Assembly: GCA_024639455.1 (NCBI GenBank) | Contig: JAHEIH010000002.1 | Coordinates: forward strand, 34,103-98,102 | DNA: 64,000 nt | From: Cellvibrionales bacterium | Lineage (GTDB): Bacteria > Pseudomonadota > Gammaproteobacteria > Pseudomonadales > JAHEIH01 | Direction of reading: 5' to 3' | Program-made: the position numbers and the translations under genes | The notes under the pieces: generated by a model | The model's input: the letters and a program-made list of their open reading frames with translations, nothing else | Told to the model about the DNA's origin: nothing | Database searches by the model: none | Shown here: positions 27,033 through 37,462 of the stretch, piece after piece | Numbering within the stretch: position 1 is the stretch's first letter | Layout: each line of letters starts with the position of its first letter

Positions 27033-28373
27033 ATGGCCTATCTTGGATTGCTCTTTGGTTTGATACTACTTATCTACTTAGCGTTGCGCGGCGTCAGTAT
27101 CGTGCTAGCGGCCGTGCTGTGTTCACTGGTGATAATCCTCACCAATGACTTGCCATTGGCGGATAGTCTAATGCAAGGATTTGCGCTCGGTAAGTTAGGG
27201 GCGTTTACCTTTGCAGGAAAGTTTTTCCTGTTATTTGCTTGCGGTGCCATTTTTGGTCGCGTCATGGGCGACAGTATGGCGGCCACCAGTATCGCCATGG
27301 CAATGGTTAACGCGTGGGGGCGCGATAAGGTTCTATGGATTACTACCTTGGCGTGTGCCTTGCTCACCTACGGTGGCGTGGTGGTGTTCGTTGTCATTTT
27401 TGCCATTTATCCCCTTGGGCTGCGTTTGTTGCAAGAGGCCAATATTCCCAAGCGTTTATTCACCGGTGCGGTAGCACTAGGCGCCGGCACCTTTACCATG
27501 ACCGCTCTGCCGGGTACGCCGTCTATCCATAATGTCATCGGCTCGGTAGGTTTTGGTACCGACCTGTACGCGGGTTCCCTGTTAGGTTTGATCGGCAGTG
27601 CCATCATGTTGGCGGGTGGTATGTTCTACCTAGAGCGCGAGCGCCGCTTAGCAGAGGCTAGAGGTGAGGTATTTGAACCTAGCTCTAATGATCGCATCGT
27701 CGATATCAATGATACTCATTTACCTTCGTGGGTAGCGTCGCTATTTCCCATTGTTGTGGTGTTAGGCACTATTCTATTGCCGCGCTTGATGAGTGAGGGT
27801 GGCGGCGTAATTATGGACTTTGCGCGCAGTCAGCCTATTTTTTGGCCCTGCTTCGCGTTGATTTTAGGCAGTGTAGTGGCTCTACTCATGTTTGCCAGCG
27901 TTCGCCTGCGTGCTTTTGAGGTCATGAGCCAAGGCACTCAGGAATCGATTATGCCGCTGATCAGTACGGCCGCGGTCATTGGTTTTGGCGGTGTTGTCAC
28001 CCAGACCACGGGTTTTCAGTCGTTCATTACTACCATGGCAGGTCTCGATTTGCCCCCGCTCATAAAGTTGTTTACTTCGGTCAGTTTGATCTCAGGTATT
28101 ACCGGGTCGGCTACTGGTGGCCTGCAGATCTTTATGCAAACCATGGCGGCAACATATATCGAAACCGGCATCGCGCCTGAGGTGTTGCACCGTATTGCGG
28201 TCATGGCGAGTGGTGGCCTTGATTCTTTGCCGCACTGTGGTGCGGTGATTGCTATGTTGACCATTACCGGTATGACCCATCGGCAAGCCTATCGCGATGT
28301 GGCGGTAGTCACTATTGCGATCCCCATTGCCGCCACCCTAATTTGCATTGGACTAGTGCCAATCTTGTATTAG
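27033..28373 (+). CDS. GntP-family permease
   Basis: Inner-membrane proton symporter of the GntP/CitMHS type (446 aa, about twelve helices). The conserved patch ALPGTPSIHNVIG and a second-half equivalent, SGITGSATGGLQIFM, followed by GGLDSLPHCGAVI, are family signatures around the substrate path. Members carry gluconate, other sugar acids, hydroxybutyrate or small carboxylates; the substrate cannot be fixed here. The start ATG 27033 is chosen for GGAGG five bases upstream. The next genes degrade amino-acid derivatives but lie on the other strand. A strong terminator follows. Confidence 0.85.
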   Translation: MAYLGLLFGLILLIYLALRGVSIVLAAVLCSLVIILTNDLPLADSLMQGFALGKLGAFTFAGKFFLLFACGAIFGRVMGDSMAATSIAMAMVNAWGRDKVLWITTLACALLTYGGVVVFVVIFAIYPLGLRLLQEANIPKRLFTGAVALGAGTFTMTALPGTPSIHNVIGSVGFGTDLYAGSLLGLIGSAIMLAGGMFYLERERRLAEARGEVFEPSSNDRIVDINDTHLPSWVASLFPIVVVLGTILLPRLMSEGGGVIMDFARSQPIFWPCFALILGSVVALLMFASVRLRAFEVMSQGTQESIMPLISTAAVIGFGGVVTQTTGFQSFITTMAGLDLPPLIKLFTSVSLISGITGSATGGLQIFMQTMAATYIETGIAPEVLHRIAVMASGGLDSLPHCGAVIAMLTITGMTHRQAYRDVAVVTIAIPIAATLICIGLVPILY

Positions 28374-28382
28374 TGGATGTTT

Positions 28383-28406
28383 GGAGAGGTGCGCACCTCT
28401 CCTTTT
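28383..28406 (+). terminator. Rho-independent terminator after the GntP gene
   Basis: The perfect palindrome GGAGAGGT-GCGC-ACCTCTCC (28383-28402) is followed by TTTT. It lies between two convergent genes. Confidence 0.85.
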
Positions 28407-28411
28407 GAGCG

Positions 28412-29392
28412 CTAATCGTTTTTGAAAATCGCGCTGTGTTCGTTGCCGGAGGCATCGATCCAAGCGCGGTACATGCCTGCCGAATTAAAGCTCACCACCA
28501 CCTCGCCATTTGGGGCAAGGCCTACGATGCCACCGTCTCCTCCTAGGGTAACCAATTCTTCTAGCACGACGTTGTCAGCCGCTTGTTGCAAGGAAATATT
28601 CAACAGACGGCTTTGACTACATATGTTGAAAGCCACCGCCGCGCGGATGAAATATTCGCCGTGGCCTGTCGCCGAAATACCACAGCTGCGGTTGTCGGCA
28701 TAGGTGCCCGCACCGATGACAGGCACATCGCCAATTCGCCCGTAGCGCTTATTACTCATGCCGCCGGTAGATGTGGCTGCGGTAATGTTGCCGTGTTTAT
28801 CTAGCGCCACGGCACCCACTGTGCCGGCACGATCATCTAGGGTTTTCCGCTCGTGTGCGTGTATACGTTGTAGCTGTAATTGGCGACGCTGGGTAATGAA
28901 GAAGGTGTTATCTACCAACGGGAGTTGACGTTCGGCGGCAAAGGTTTCGGCGCCTTCACCCGCCATGAAAACATGGGGGCTGTGATGCATGACCTCTCGC
29001 GCCGCCAAAATAGGGTTTTTAATCGTTTTTACCCCTGCGATGGCGCCAGCGTTACGATCCTCACCGCGCATGATCGATGCGTCTAGTTCCACTTCGCCGC
29101 GGTGGTTTAGAACAGCGCCGTGACCGGCATTGAACAACGGTGAATCTTCCATAGCGGTAATCGCGGCAATTACGGCGTCTTCGCTGTTACCGCCAGCGTC
29201 GAGAATCTGGTGGCCGCGTTTCACCGCCTTGCGCAGTGCGGCGTGGTAGGCTATGCGTTGCGCCGGGGTAATGTCCTTTTTCAAAATCGTGCCAGCTCCA
29301 CCGTGAATGACGATGGCTATAGGGGTCTCCGCGGCGAAGCTGGAAGCAGAAAAGGCTAAGCTAAGGGCAGACAATAAAGCGGCAATGCGCAT
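28412..29392 (-). CDS. iaaA: Isoaspartyl peptidase/L-asparaginase (Ntn hydrolase), secreted
   Basis: Plant-type asparaginase of 326 aa that self-cleaves to alpha and beta chains and hydrolyses isoaspartyl dipeptides or asparagine. An N-terminal signal peptide (MRIAALLSALSLAFSASSFA) predicts a periplasmic location. The alpha part has VIHGGAGT and NAGHGAVLN. The autocleavage nucleophile is Thr191 in DRAGTVGAVALD, and the beta part has STGGMSNKRYGRIGDVP and SATGHGE. The start ATG 29392 is preceded by GAGGA; a longer reading would overlap the upstream gene. It follows an M20 hydrolase gene by 20 bases and probably belongs to the same operon. Confidence 0.92.
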   Translation of the reverse strand: MRIAALLSALSLAFSASSFAAETPIAIVIHGGAGTILKKDITPAQRIAYHAALRKAVKRGHQILDAGGNSEDAVIAAITAMEDSPLFNAGHGAVLNHRGEVELDASIMRGEDRNAGAIAGVKTIKNPILAAREVMHHSPHVFMAGEGAETFAAERQLPLVDNTFFITQRRQLQLQRIHAHERKTLDDRAGTVGAVALDKHGNITAATSTGGMSNKRYGRIGDVPVIGAGTYADNRSCGISATGHGEYFIRAAVAFNICSQSRLLNISLQQAADNVVLEELVTLGGDGGIVGLAPNGEVVVSFNSAGMYRAWIDASGNEHSAIFKND

Positions 29393-29412
29393 CGTGAAGT
29401 CCTCGTATAAGG

Positions 29413-30642
29413 TTATTTTTGCCAACAGGGGTGATCGGGTTGGCTGGCTAGTTGAAGTAATAGTAGCGCGCTAAGTTGGGCGCGCGGCACAAAGGCATCG
29501 GCCAGCAAGTACTCTTGGTCGGAATGAATGTTGCCGCCTTGAATGCCCAGTGTGTCGATATTGATGACGCCCGCAGCGGCAAGGTTGTTGCCGTCGCAGC
29601 AGCCTCCGGTGGGGTGCCATTGCACATCTAAACCAAGCTGCTGGCCGCAATGTTGTGCCAGTCGATAGAGTCGTTCTTGTCGGCCGGCTATTTTTTTCGG
29701 GGGGCGTCCAAAACCGCCATGAAGTGCCAGGCTTATACCGTCGCGTTGGTTGATCGCCGCGACGATATCGGTAAGCGCCGAGTCCACCTCTCGCATGTCT
29801 TCTACGGTAGCCACGCGCACATTAAATTTACCTACCGCATTATCAGCCACGATATTGAGGGCGCCGCCGCCGTGGATATAGCCGGGGTTAAACGTGACCC
29901 CTGGCCAGCGACTGTTGAGTTCGTCGATACTGGCCATGGCGTCGCATAAAGCGCGAATAGCATTGCGGCCAAGGTGGTGTTCGCGCCCGGCGTGGGCGGC
30001 TCTACCACGGCATACTAGGCTAAAGTTGCCTGAGCCTTTGCGGTCCCCAGCGAGATGGCCATTGGGCATGCAGGGTTCGTAGATCATGCCAATTTGGCAG
30101 CGCCGCGCCAGCTCCACAAATAGGTGGGCGGAGGAGGGTGAACCAATTTCTTCATCGGGATTAAGTAATACATCCCAGCCGATTTGACCGGCGAAAGGGG
30201 AGTTTTCCAATACCCGCAGGGCTTCGAACATTAACACCAAGCCCCCTTTTAGGTCCGCCACGCCGGGGCCATTGAGGGTGTTGTCATCGAGCCACGAGCA
30301 GCGTTGAAAATCGCTGTCGGGCGGGAATACCGTGTCGAGGTGGCCGGCTAATAGAATGCGCCGACGCGCATCGGGGTGTTTGCTCAGGATGAAGGCATCG
30401 CCCAGCGGGGTTTCGCGCCATTCGCCGCGATCGTCGACCACCCGGTAGGGGGCCGAGGGCTCTCGGCGCAGTTTGGCGCCAAGATCGCTGGCGTTAGCCA
30501 CCAGCGCTTCGCCAACAGCGTTTACCCCTTGGGGATGTAAACTGCCGGAATTGATATTAGCCAGTTCAATGGTGGTCTCCACCATGGCCGCTTTTTTGGC
30601 GACCAAGGTGTCGAGCAAGGGTTGTAAGCTGGCGGTATCCAT
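29413..30642 (-). CDS. M20-family metallohydrolase (CPG2-like)
   Basis: A zinc-dependent amidohydrolase/peptidase of 409 aa. Metal ligands lie in LAGHLDTVFP (His, Asp), GVADLKGG and LNPDEEIGSPS (catalytic and ligand Glu); a dimerisation domain sits in the middle (about 190-300). There is no signal peptide. The closest class by motif is CPG2/ArgE-like, cleaving N-acyl or C-terminal glutamate bonds. It starts two bases after the astC stop. The arginine succinyltransferase pathway needs a succinylglutamate desuccinylase (AstE, an M14-type enzyme); this M20 protein could fill that role, but this is inference only. Confidence 0.87.
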   Translation of the reverse strand: MDTASLQPLLDTLVAKKAAMVETTIELANINSGSLHPQGVNAVGEALVANASDLGAKLRREPSAPYRVVDDRGEWRETPLGDAFILSKHPDARRRILLAGHLDTVFPPDSDFQRCSWLDDNTLNGPGVADLKGGLVLMFEALRVLENSPFAGQIGWDVLLNPDEEIGSPSSAHLFVELARRCQIGMIYEPCMPNGHLAGDRKGSGNFSLVCRGRAAHAGREHHLGRNAIRALCDAMASIDELNSRWPGVTFNPGYIHGGGALNIVADNAVGKFNVRVATVEDMREVDSALTDIVAAINQRDGISLALHGGFGRPPKKIAGRQERLYRLAQHCGQQLGLDVQWHPTGGCCDGNNLAAAGVINIDTLGIQGGNIHSDQEYLLADAFVPRAQLSALLLLQLASQPDHPCWQK

Positions 30643-30644
30643 GG

Positions 30645-31907
<1,263 letters not shown>

Positions 31908-32056
31908 TTATACGTCTATTGTAGTGCTTCACCACTTTTTCAATGGGTCGCTTAGTGACCCGTCAAGGCGTTGAATTAGGTGTCATAGTACCACCTGTTT
32001 ACACAACAAAATATCAGCGTGGTGACACAATTGCGGCGGAAGTGCGGAGAGAAACG

Positions 32057-33523
32057 ATGAAAGGACAATCTTTGATCAACGGTCAATGGCGCGATGGCAG
32101 CGGCCAGCGTTTTGAATCACACAATCCCGCCACGGGTGACGCAGTTTGGTCGGGCGCTGCAGCTAGCGCGGACGATGTGTCTGAGGCCGTAGCCGCGGCG
32201 CAACAGGCCTTTAAACCTTGGCGCCAACTTACCTTGGAGCAGCGCCTTGCCATTGTTCACGCCTTTGTGGAGCAACTTAAAAGCTACAGCGATGAACTGG
32301 CCGAGATTATCTCCCGTGAAACCGGCAAGATTTTTTGGGATGCCAAAGGTGAAGTCGCCGCCATGATTGGCAAGGCCGCTATTTCTGAAAAGGCCTACCA
32401 CCAACGCAGCGGGGTGGTAGAGCAAACCCTGGGCGGTGTACAGGCGCGTTTAAAGCATAACCCCTTGGGTGCGATGGCGGTGTTTGGTCCCTATAACTTT
32501 CCCTGCCACCTACCTAACGGGCATATCATTCCTGCCTTGATTGCCGGTAACACGATTGTCTTTAAACCCAGCGAGCTAACGCCACTATGCGCCGAGTTTA
32601 CCCTGCAGCTGTGGTTGCGTGCCGGCCTGCCCGAGGGCGTGATCAATCTTGTGCAAGGCGCTCGTGATACGGGTGTGGCTCTATCGCAGCATCAGGGGTT
32701 GGCAGGTATTTTATTTACCGGCAGCGCGGAAACCGGGCGCGAGATTCACCGCCAATTAGCTGGCCAGCCGGAAAAAATGTTGGCCTTGGAAATGGGCGGT
32801 AATAACCCGCTAATCGTGGAATCGGCCGCAAGCCTTGCGGCAGCGGTGCAAACCACCATTCAGTCGGCCTTTGTCAGCAGTGGCCAGCGCTGTACCTGTG
32901 CTCGACGACTCATCGTACCCACTGGCCAATGGGGGGATGATTTCTTGGCCGAGTTGGTGGCAACGGTGCCTCGTCTCACCGTAGGTGGCTGGAATGATAC
33001 CCCCGCGCCGTTTATGGGGCCGTTGATTGCGGCAGCGCCGGTACAGGCTGTGTTGAATGGCCAAAAGCATTGGTCCGAAGTCGGGGGTGACGTATGGGTC
33101 GAAGCTACGCTGCTTGAGCAGGGTGATTGCTTTGTGACGCCAGGCGTCGTTGATGTAAGCAAGGTATACACCCAACTACCTGATAAGGAGATTTTTGGTC
33201 CCTTATTACAAGTTATACGTGTGGCCGACCTCGATGCCGCTATCGACGTGGCCAACGCCACTCAATATGGTCTATCTGCAGGATTGATCAGCGAGTCGGC
33301 GGCAAATTTCGAGTATTTTATGGCCAATATTAATGCCGGTGTGGTCAACTGGAATCGTCCGCTTACCGGCGCCAGTGGCGCCATGCCCTTCGGTGGCCCT
33401 GGAGCTAGCGGCAACCTCCGCCCTAGCGCGTTCTATGCCGCGGATTATTGTGCCTATCCGGTGGCGAGTATGTTCAGCGAGCAATGTGCCGAAGACGACA
33501 ATTTCGACCGTTTCCTTAGCTAG
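32057..33523 (+). CDS. astD: N-succinylglutamate 5-semialdehyde dehydrogenase
   Basis: An NAD-dependent aldehyde dehydrogenase of 488 aa, oxidising succinylglutamate semialdehyde in arginine/ornithine catabolism. Active-site Cys is in FVSSGQRCTCARR and the catalytic Glu in LEMGGNN; VFGPYNFPCHLPNGHI is specific to AstD. The start ATG 32057 has GGAG about eight bases upstream and yields the family N-terminus KGQSLINGQW; an upstream reading adds 38 non-homologous residues. Divergent from astC, with the promoter region for both between 31860 and 32056; no clear operator was recognised there. Confidence 0.93.
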   Translation: MKGQSLINGQWRDGSGQRFESHNPATGDAVWSGAAASADDVSEAVAAAQQAFKPWRQLTLEQRLAIVHAFVEQLKSYSDELAEIISRETGKIFWDAKGEVAAMIGKAAISEKAYHQRSGVVEQTLGGVQARLKHNPLGAMAVFGPYNFPCHLPNGHIIPALIAGNTIVFKPSELTPLCAEFTLQLWLRAGLPEGVINLVQGARDTGVALSQHQGLAGILFTGSAETGREIHRQLAGQPEKMLALEMGGNNPLIVESAASLAAAVQTTIQSAFVSSGQRCTCARRLIVPTGQWGDDFLAELVATVPRLTVGGWNDTPAPFMGPLIAAAPVQAVLNGQKHWSEVGGDVWVEATLLEQGDCFVTPGVVDVSKVYTQLPDKEIFGPLLQVIRVADLDAAIDVANATQYGLSAGLISESAANFEYFMANINAGVVNWNRPLTGASGAMPFGGPGASGNLRPSAFYAADYCAYPVASMFSEQCAEDDNFDRFLS

Positions 33524-33596
33524 TTTTCCTGCTTAACACTGGTAACACTGTCACGATGAGCTAAGCTACAGTCATTTCCAACCACAAGGATTCCCT

Positions 33597-33818
33597 ATGA
33601 AAATTGGCCTAGCGATCGTGGCAGTACTCCTGGTGATTTCAGGATATTTTGGCAAACCCTACATTGACAGGGTGCTTGATGGTCAGCCCGTTGGCTGCGT
33701 GATGGATCAAATCAATCTCGATATGAGCAGCGACGGCGGCATTAAAGACGAGTTGGCGCGCCAGACCAATGCCGCCAATTGCACAGCTCAGGCGCTCTTA
33801 GAGGATGTACGCGGCTAG
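33597..33818 (+). CDS. Small secreted or membrane-anchored hypothetical protein
   Basis: A 73-residue protein with an N-terminal hydrophobic segment (KIGLAIVAVLLVISGYF) that is either a signal peptide or a membrane anchor. The remainder is polar and includes two Cys (Cys34, Cys61) that could form a disulfide in the periplasm. The start has AAGGA nine bases upstream. It lies alone between astD and a large outer-membrane protein gene. No family is recognised. Confidence 0.65.
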   Translation: MKIGLAIVAVLLVISGYFGKPYIDRVLDGQPVGCVMDQINLDMSSDGGIKDELARQTNAANCTAQALLEDVRG

Positions 33819-33895
33819 TGGTTGTGACGACAATCCACCCGTGATTATTTAAGCGGCCTTGCTAAACTTGGTTTTTCTTATTTAGGGGAATTGCC

Positions 33896-36190
33896 ATGCG
33901 ACGCTGGGCCGTCTTCTGTCTATTTTGGCTAGCGCCGCTCGCCAGTGCTAATCATCACGCTGGTGTTGTCCAAATTCCACTACTACACGGCAAGGTTCGT
34001 GTAGACGGTGTGTTGGATGATCCTATTTGGCAACGTGCCACTCAAGTGTCGATGGACATTGTTTCTCGCCCATACCTGAATACCCCATCGCCCATTGAAA
34101 CCACCGCCTATGTTTTTGAGACTGGCACCACGTTGTATGTGGCCTTCGACGCGCGCGACCCCGACCCACAGCAGATTCGTGCACTCTATCGCGATCGCGA
34201 CAGTAATTTTAGTGACGACATGGTAGGGATTAAGCTTGACACCCACGCCGATGGTCGCTTGGCGTATCAGTTTTTTGCCAATCCCTACGGTATTCAAACC
34301 GATGCGATTGAAAACCAAATGACCAATAGCGAGAGCGCCGCCTGGGACGCTATTTGGCAGACTGGCGGCCGTATTCACGATGCTGGTTACATGGTAGAAA
34401 TGGCCATACCACTCAATATATTGAAGTTTGAGGAAAGCGACGGCGAGAAACGCTGGGCGATGGAATTTGTGCGCTTTTACCCACGCAACGAAACCCTGCG
34501 TATTTCAAATTTGCCATGGGATCGCAACAATGCTTGCTTCCTATGTCAAATGGGTCCTGTGCAAGGGTTCGCGACGGCAGAGCAGGGTAATAATTTGGCG
34601 CTTGTGCCTTCATTAGTGTTAGGCAAGGGGGAGTCGCGCGATCCTTATGACTCGTCAGAATGGCAGGGAAATAACGTCAGCGAATTGAGTTTTGACGCCA
34701 AGTGGAGCCCAACCCCAGAGATTGGATTACTGGCCACTTACAACCCAGACTTCTCGCAAGTGGAAGCCGATGTCGCACAGTTGAGTGTGAATAATAACTT
34801 TGCGTTGTTTTTCCCCGAGAAACGGACTTTTTTCACCGAAAATGCCGAGTACTTCGATTCGCTTTATAGATTTGTGTACACCCGCAACATTCAGGACCCC
34901 GATCTTGGCCTTAAGTTGACCGCTCGTAAAGGTGCTCATACCTTAGGGTTATTTGCCGCTGACGATACGTCGACCCTGATATTTGTGCCTGGTAATTTGG
35001 GATCTAGCTTGGTCGAATACGAACGCCCTTCGAATAATTTAGTGGCGCGTTACCGCTATGATGTTTCGCAGGATTTTTCAGTGGGCTTGTTGTCGACCCA
35101 GCGCCGCGCGACGGACTACAGCAATAGCCTCAACGCCATGGATATGAAATACCAGTGGTCCTCTTTTGACGTGCTACGTGCGCAATTTGCCCACAGCGAA
35201 AGTGAGTACCCTCGCGATTTATACACCCAGTTGTGCGATGTGGACTGTCTTTCAAACGACCTCAACGAAGGGGTATTGCGCCTTCGTCGCGATGACGTGT
35301 TAAGTGACACCGCTTACAACCTTGACTATCGTCACGAGCGGCGTGACTGGATGGTACGTGCCCAGCATTTAAAGAGCGGAGCTGATTTTCGCAGCGATCT
35401 AGGGTTCGAAAACTTCATCGATCGCACCCGTTCCTTGCTGGGTGGACACTGGCGTTGGTTCAGCCAGGACAGTTGGTGGAATACAGCGACCCTATACGCC
35501 GATTGGGATATTACCCACAGCGAGGCTGGTGACTTGTTAGAAGTGGAGCGCGAGGCACGTCTTTCGGTGATCGGCGGCTGGCAAACCGAGGCATCCATTG
35601 GGGTTGTTGAGAGGGAAATTGCCGGGTTGAGGCGCGACACGTCTACCCTACAAATTGCCGGCAACAGTAAACGTTTTGGAGAGCGAGGCGCCTTTATCGA
35701 TCTGCAGATGTCTCCTTCAACGTTCTATACAGCGGGGATATACGCGAGTTATTCACCGGATAAGGTTGATTTTGCCAATGACCGCACAGGCACTCAACGT
35801 ACCTTAGCCCCATGGCTGGACTTAAATGTGGGCAAGCACATGCAAATAACATTGCGCCATACCTTGAGCGAATTAGACGCGGATGGCGCCAGTGTGTTCA
35901 AGGCAAATCTCACTGACTTACGGATGACTTATCAATTTGATGCCAAACAGTTTTTGCGATTAATTGCAGTGAACTCTGATATTGTTCGAAACAGGGACAA
36001 TTACCGTGAGGCGGTGGATGCCCGCCGTCGGAATTTGAGCCTACAACTGCTGTATTCCTACAAGGTTAATCCGCTAACTAAATGCTTTATCGGTTATTTG
36101 CAGGCGGGGTTCAGCGACGATACGTTTACTCAATTAGTCGATACCGATCGCTCGGTGTTTATGAAGTTTAGTTACGCCTGGCAGCAGTAA
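33896..36190 (+). CDS. CBM9-like/DUF5916 outer-membrane protein
   Basis: A 764-residue envelope protein with a signal peptide (cleavage near residue 18). The N-terminal domain (about 25-215) resembles the CBM9-like fold, with DGVLDDPIWQRA and the strand LYVAFDARDPDP. The rest matches DUF5916, a predicted beta-barrel, with SFDAKWSPTPEIGLLATYNPDFSQVEAD and FFPEKRTFFTENAEYFD. Such proteins are common in marine bacteria near polysaccharide or peptide degradation genes, but their function is unsettled. It does not end in an aromatic residue as most porins do (YAWQQ). Confidence 0.85.
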   Translation: MRRWAVFCLFWLAPLASANHHAGVVQIPLLHGKVRVDGVLDDPIWQRATQVSMDIVSRPYLNTPSPIETTAYVFETGTTLYVAFDARDPDPQQIRALYRDRDSNFSDDMVGIKLDTHADGRLAYQFFANPYGIQTDAIENQMTNSESAAWDAIWQTGGRIHDAGYMVEMAIPLNILKFEESDGEKRWAMEFVRFYPRNETLRISNLPWDRNNACFLCQMGPVQGFATAEQGNNLALVPSLVLGKGESRDPYDSSEWQGNNVSELSFDAKWSPTPEIGLLATYNPDFSQVEADVAQLSVNNNFALFFPEKRTFFTENAEYFDSLYRFVYTRNIQDPDLGLKLTARKGAHTLGLFAADDTSTLIFVPGNLGSSLVEYERPSNNLVARYRYDVSQDFSVGLLSTQRRATDYSNSLNAMDMKYQWSSFDVLRAQFAHSESEYPRDLYTQLCDVDCLSNDLNEGVLRLRRDDVLSDTAYNLDYRHERRDWMVRAQHLKSGADFRSDLGFENFIDRTRSLLGGHWRWFSQDSWWNTATLYADWDITHSEAGDLLEVEREARLSVIGGWQTEASIGVVEREIAGLRRDTSTLQIAGNSKRFGERGAFIDLQMSPSTFYTAGIYASYSPDKVDFANDRTGTQRTLAPWLDLNVGKHMQITLRHTLSELDADGASVFKANLTDLRMTYQFDAKQFLRLIAVNSDIVRNRDNYREAVDARRRNLSLQLLYSYKVNPLTKCFIGYLQAGFSDDTFTQLVDTDRSVFMKFSYAWQQ

Positions 36191-36191
36191 T

Positions 36192-36578
36192 TCACTCCCA
36201 CATACTGTGTTTTTGCAGCGCTTCTAGTGGGATCGTGAGCAGAGCATTTTGATGGCAGGCTTCCAAAAACACCGGCGGCGCCACGCCAGCCAGCAGCGCT
36301 TCCCCCCAGCGACTGGCACATAAACACCAGCGATCACCGGGTTTTAATCCCGGGAATTCATAGTCTGGTCGAGGTGTCATCAAATCGTTGCCGCGACTCA
36401 ACGTGTATTGAAGAAATTCTTCCGTCATTTCAGCGCACACCACGTGACTTCCCATATCCATCGGTCCGGTGTGGCAAAAGCCATCTCTATAAAAACCGGT
36501 CTTAGGGCTGCTACAACACGGCTGCAGTGGTGTGCCGAGTACGTTAAGCGCTGGTTTCGGCGTGTGTTGAGTTGTCAT
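36192..36578 (-). CDS. DUF2237 family protein
   Basis: A 128-residue cytosolic protein with the family pattern NVLGTPLQPCC, GFYRDGFCHTGPMDMGSHVVCAEMT and PGDRWCLCASRW. Several conserved Cys and the strict GxH..C segment suggest metal or substrate binding; no activity is established. It overlaps the upstream TauE-type exporter gene in ATGA (36575-36578), so the two are coupled and may act on the same compound, perhaps a sulfur species. It converges on the DUF5916 gene with one base between stops. Confidence 0.85.
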   Translation of the reverse strand: MTTQHTPKPALNVLGTPLQPCCSSPKTGFYRDGFCHTGPMDMGSHVVCAEMTEEFLQYTLSRGNDLMTPRPDYEFPGLKPGDRWCLCASRWGEALLAGVAPPVFLEACHQNALLTIPLEALQKHSMWE

Positions 36579-37312
36579 GGAAATACCACCTGGTACATGA
36601 GCCTAGCGCCGACCGCGATCATCGAAAAATAGCTGAGGCGGTAGACAATTTTGTCGGATACATGTTTTACGATGAAGGCCCCCAAATAGACACCCACCGG
36701 CGCCAACGGTAATAGCCACAGTGCCAACGACAGGGTGTCACCACTGAAATAACCTAGGCTAGCATAAGGGATAACCTTGACCCAGTTCACTACGCCAAAG
36801 TACATCGCGCTGGTACCCGCCAGTAAAAAGCGGTTAAAGGACTGTTGTAGTAGGTAGACCTTGATCGGTGGCCCGCCGGCGTGAATGCCAAAACTAGTGA
36901 AGCCCGACACCCCACCCCAAAAGTAGCCCCAGGGCTTACTGCCACCAAAGTGCATGTTCTCGCCCCAGCCGCGTAAATAGTAAACGCCAAAGAACATGGC
37001 CATGGCACCGATGGCAAAGCGCACCCAGTCCTCTGGAAGATAGTGGAAGGTGAAACTGCCTATTACGATACCTATCAGTGCGCCGGGTAGGATGACTTTG
37101 ATGGTCTCGAGGTGAACACTTTTACGGTAGCGCCACATCGCGAAGACATCCATGGCGATGAGTAGGGGCAATAGGATGGCCGCCGCTTTTAATGGGGGGA
37201 AGCTGCTGCTCATGAGTGGGACACCGATCATGGTGGTGCCGGCCACGCCACCTTTGGACATGCCAACCAATACCACCGCGATTGCCGCCGGTAACCAAAC
37301 CCAAAATTCCAT
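36575..37312 (-). CDS. TauE/SafE-family sulfite or organosulfonate exporter
   Basis: A 245-residue membrane protein with seven to eight helices and the two internally repeated halves of the TauE/SafE family. The first half starts VGMSKGGVAGTTMIGVPLM, and the matching second-half loop is GFTSFGIHAGGPPIKVYLL. Members export sulfite, sulfonates or sulfoacetate. The start ATG 37312 has AGGGGA upstream; an upstream reading adds 24 residues without membrane character. The four-base overlap with the DUF2237 gene marks an operon. Confidence 0.87.
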   Translation of the reverse strand: MEFWVWLPAAIAVVLVGMSKGGVAGTTMIGVPLMSSSFPPLKAAAILLPLLIAMDVFAMWRYRKSVHLETIKVILPGALIGIVIGSFTFHYLPEDWVRFAIGAMAMFFGVYYLRGWGENMHFGGSKPWGYFWGGVSGFTSFGIHAGGPPIKVYLLQQSFNRFLLAGTSAMYFGVVNWVKVIPYASLGYFSGDTLSLALWLLPLAPVGVYLGAFIVKHVSDKIVYRLSYFSMIAVGARLMYQVVFP

Positions 37313-37462
37313 AGTATCCCCTTGTTGAGGGCGTAACGTTAAACAAATCGCCCATAAATGCCAAGTAGAACTGAGCCGTGGCAATTTTGGCCGCGTTGCA
37401 TATAAGGGCTAGCGTTGGCGCGGCGCTTCACCAACAATATTGTTTTACCTCGGGGAAGAACC

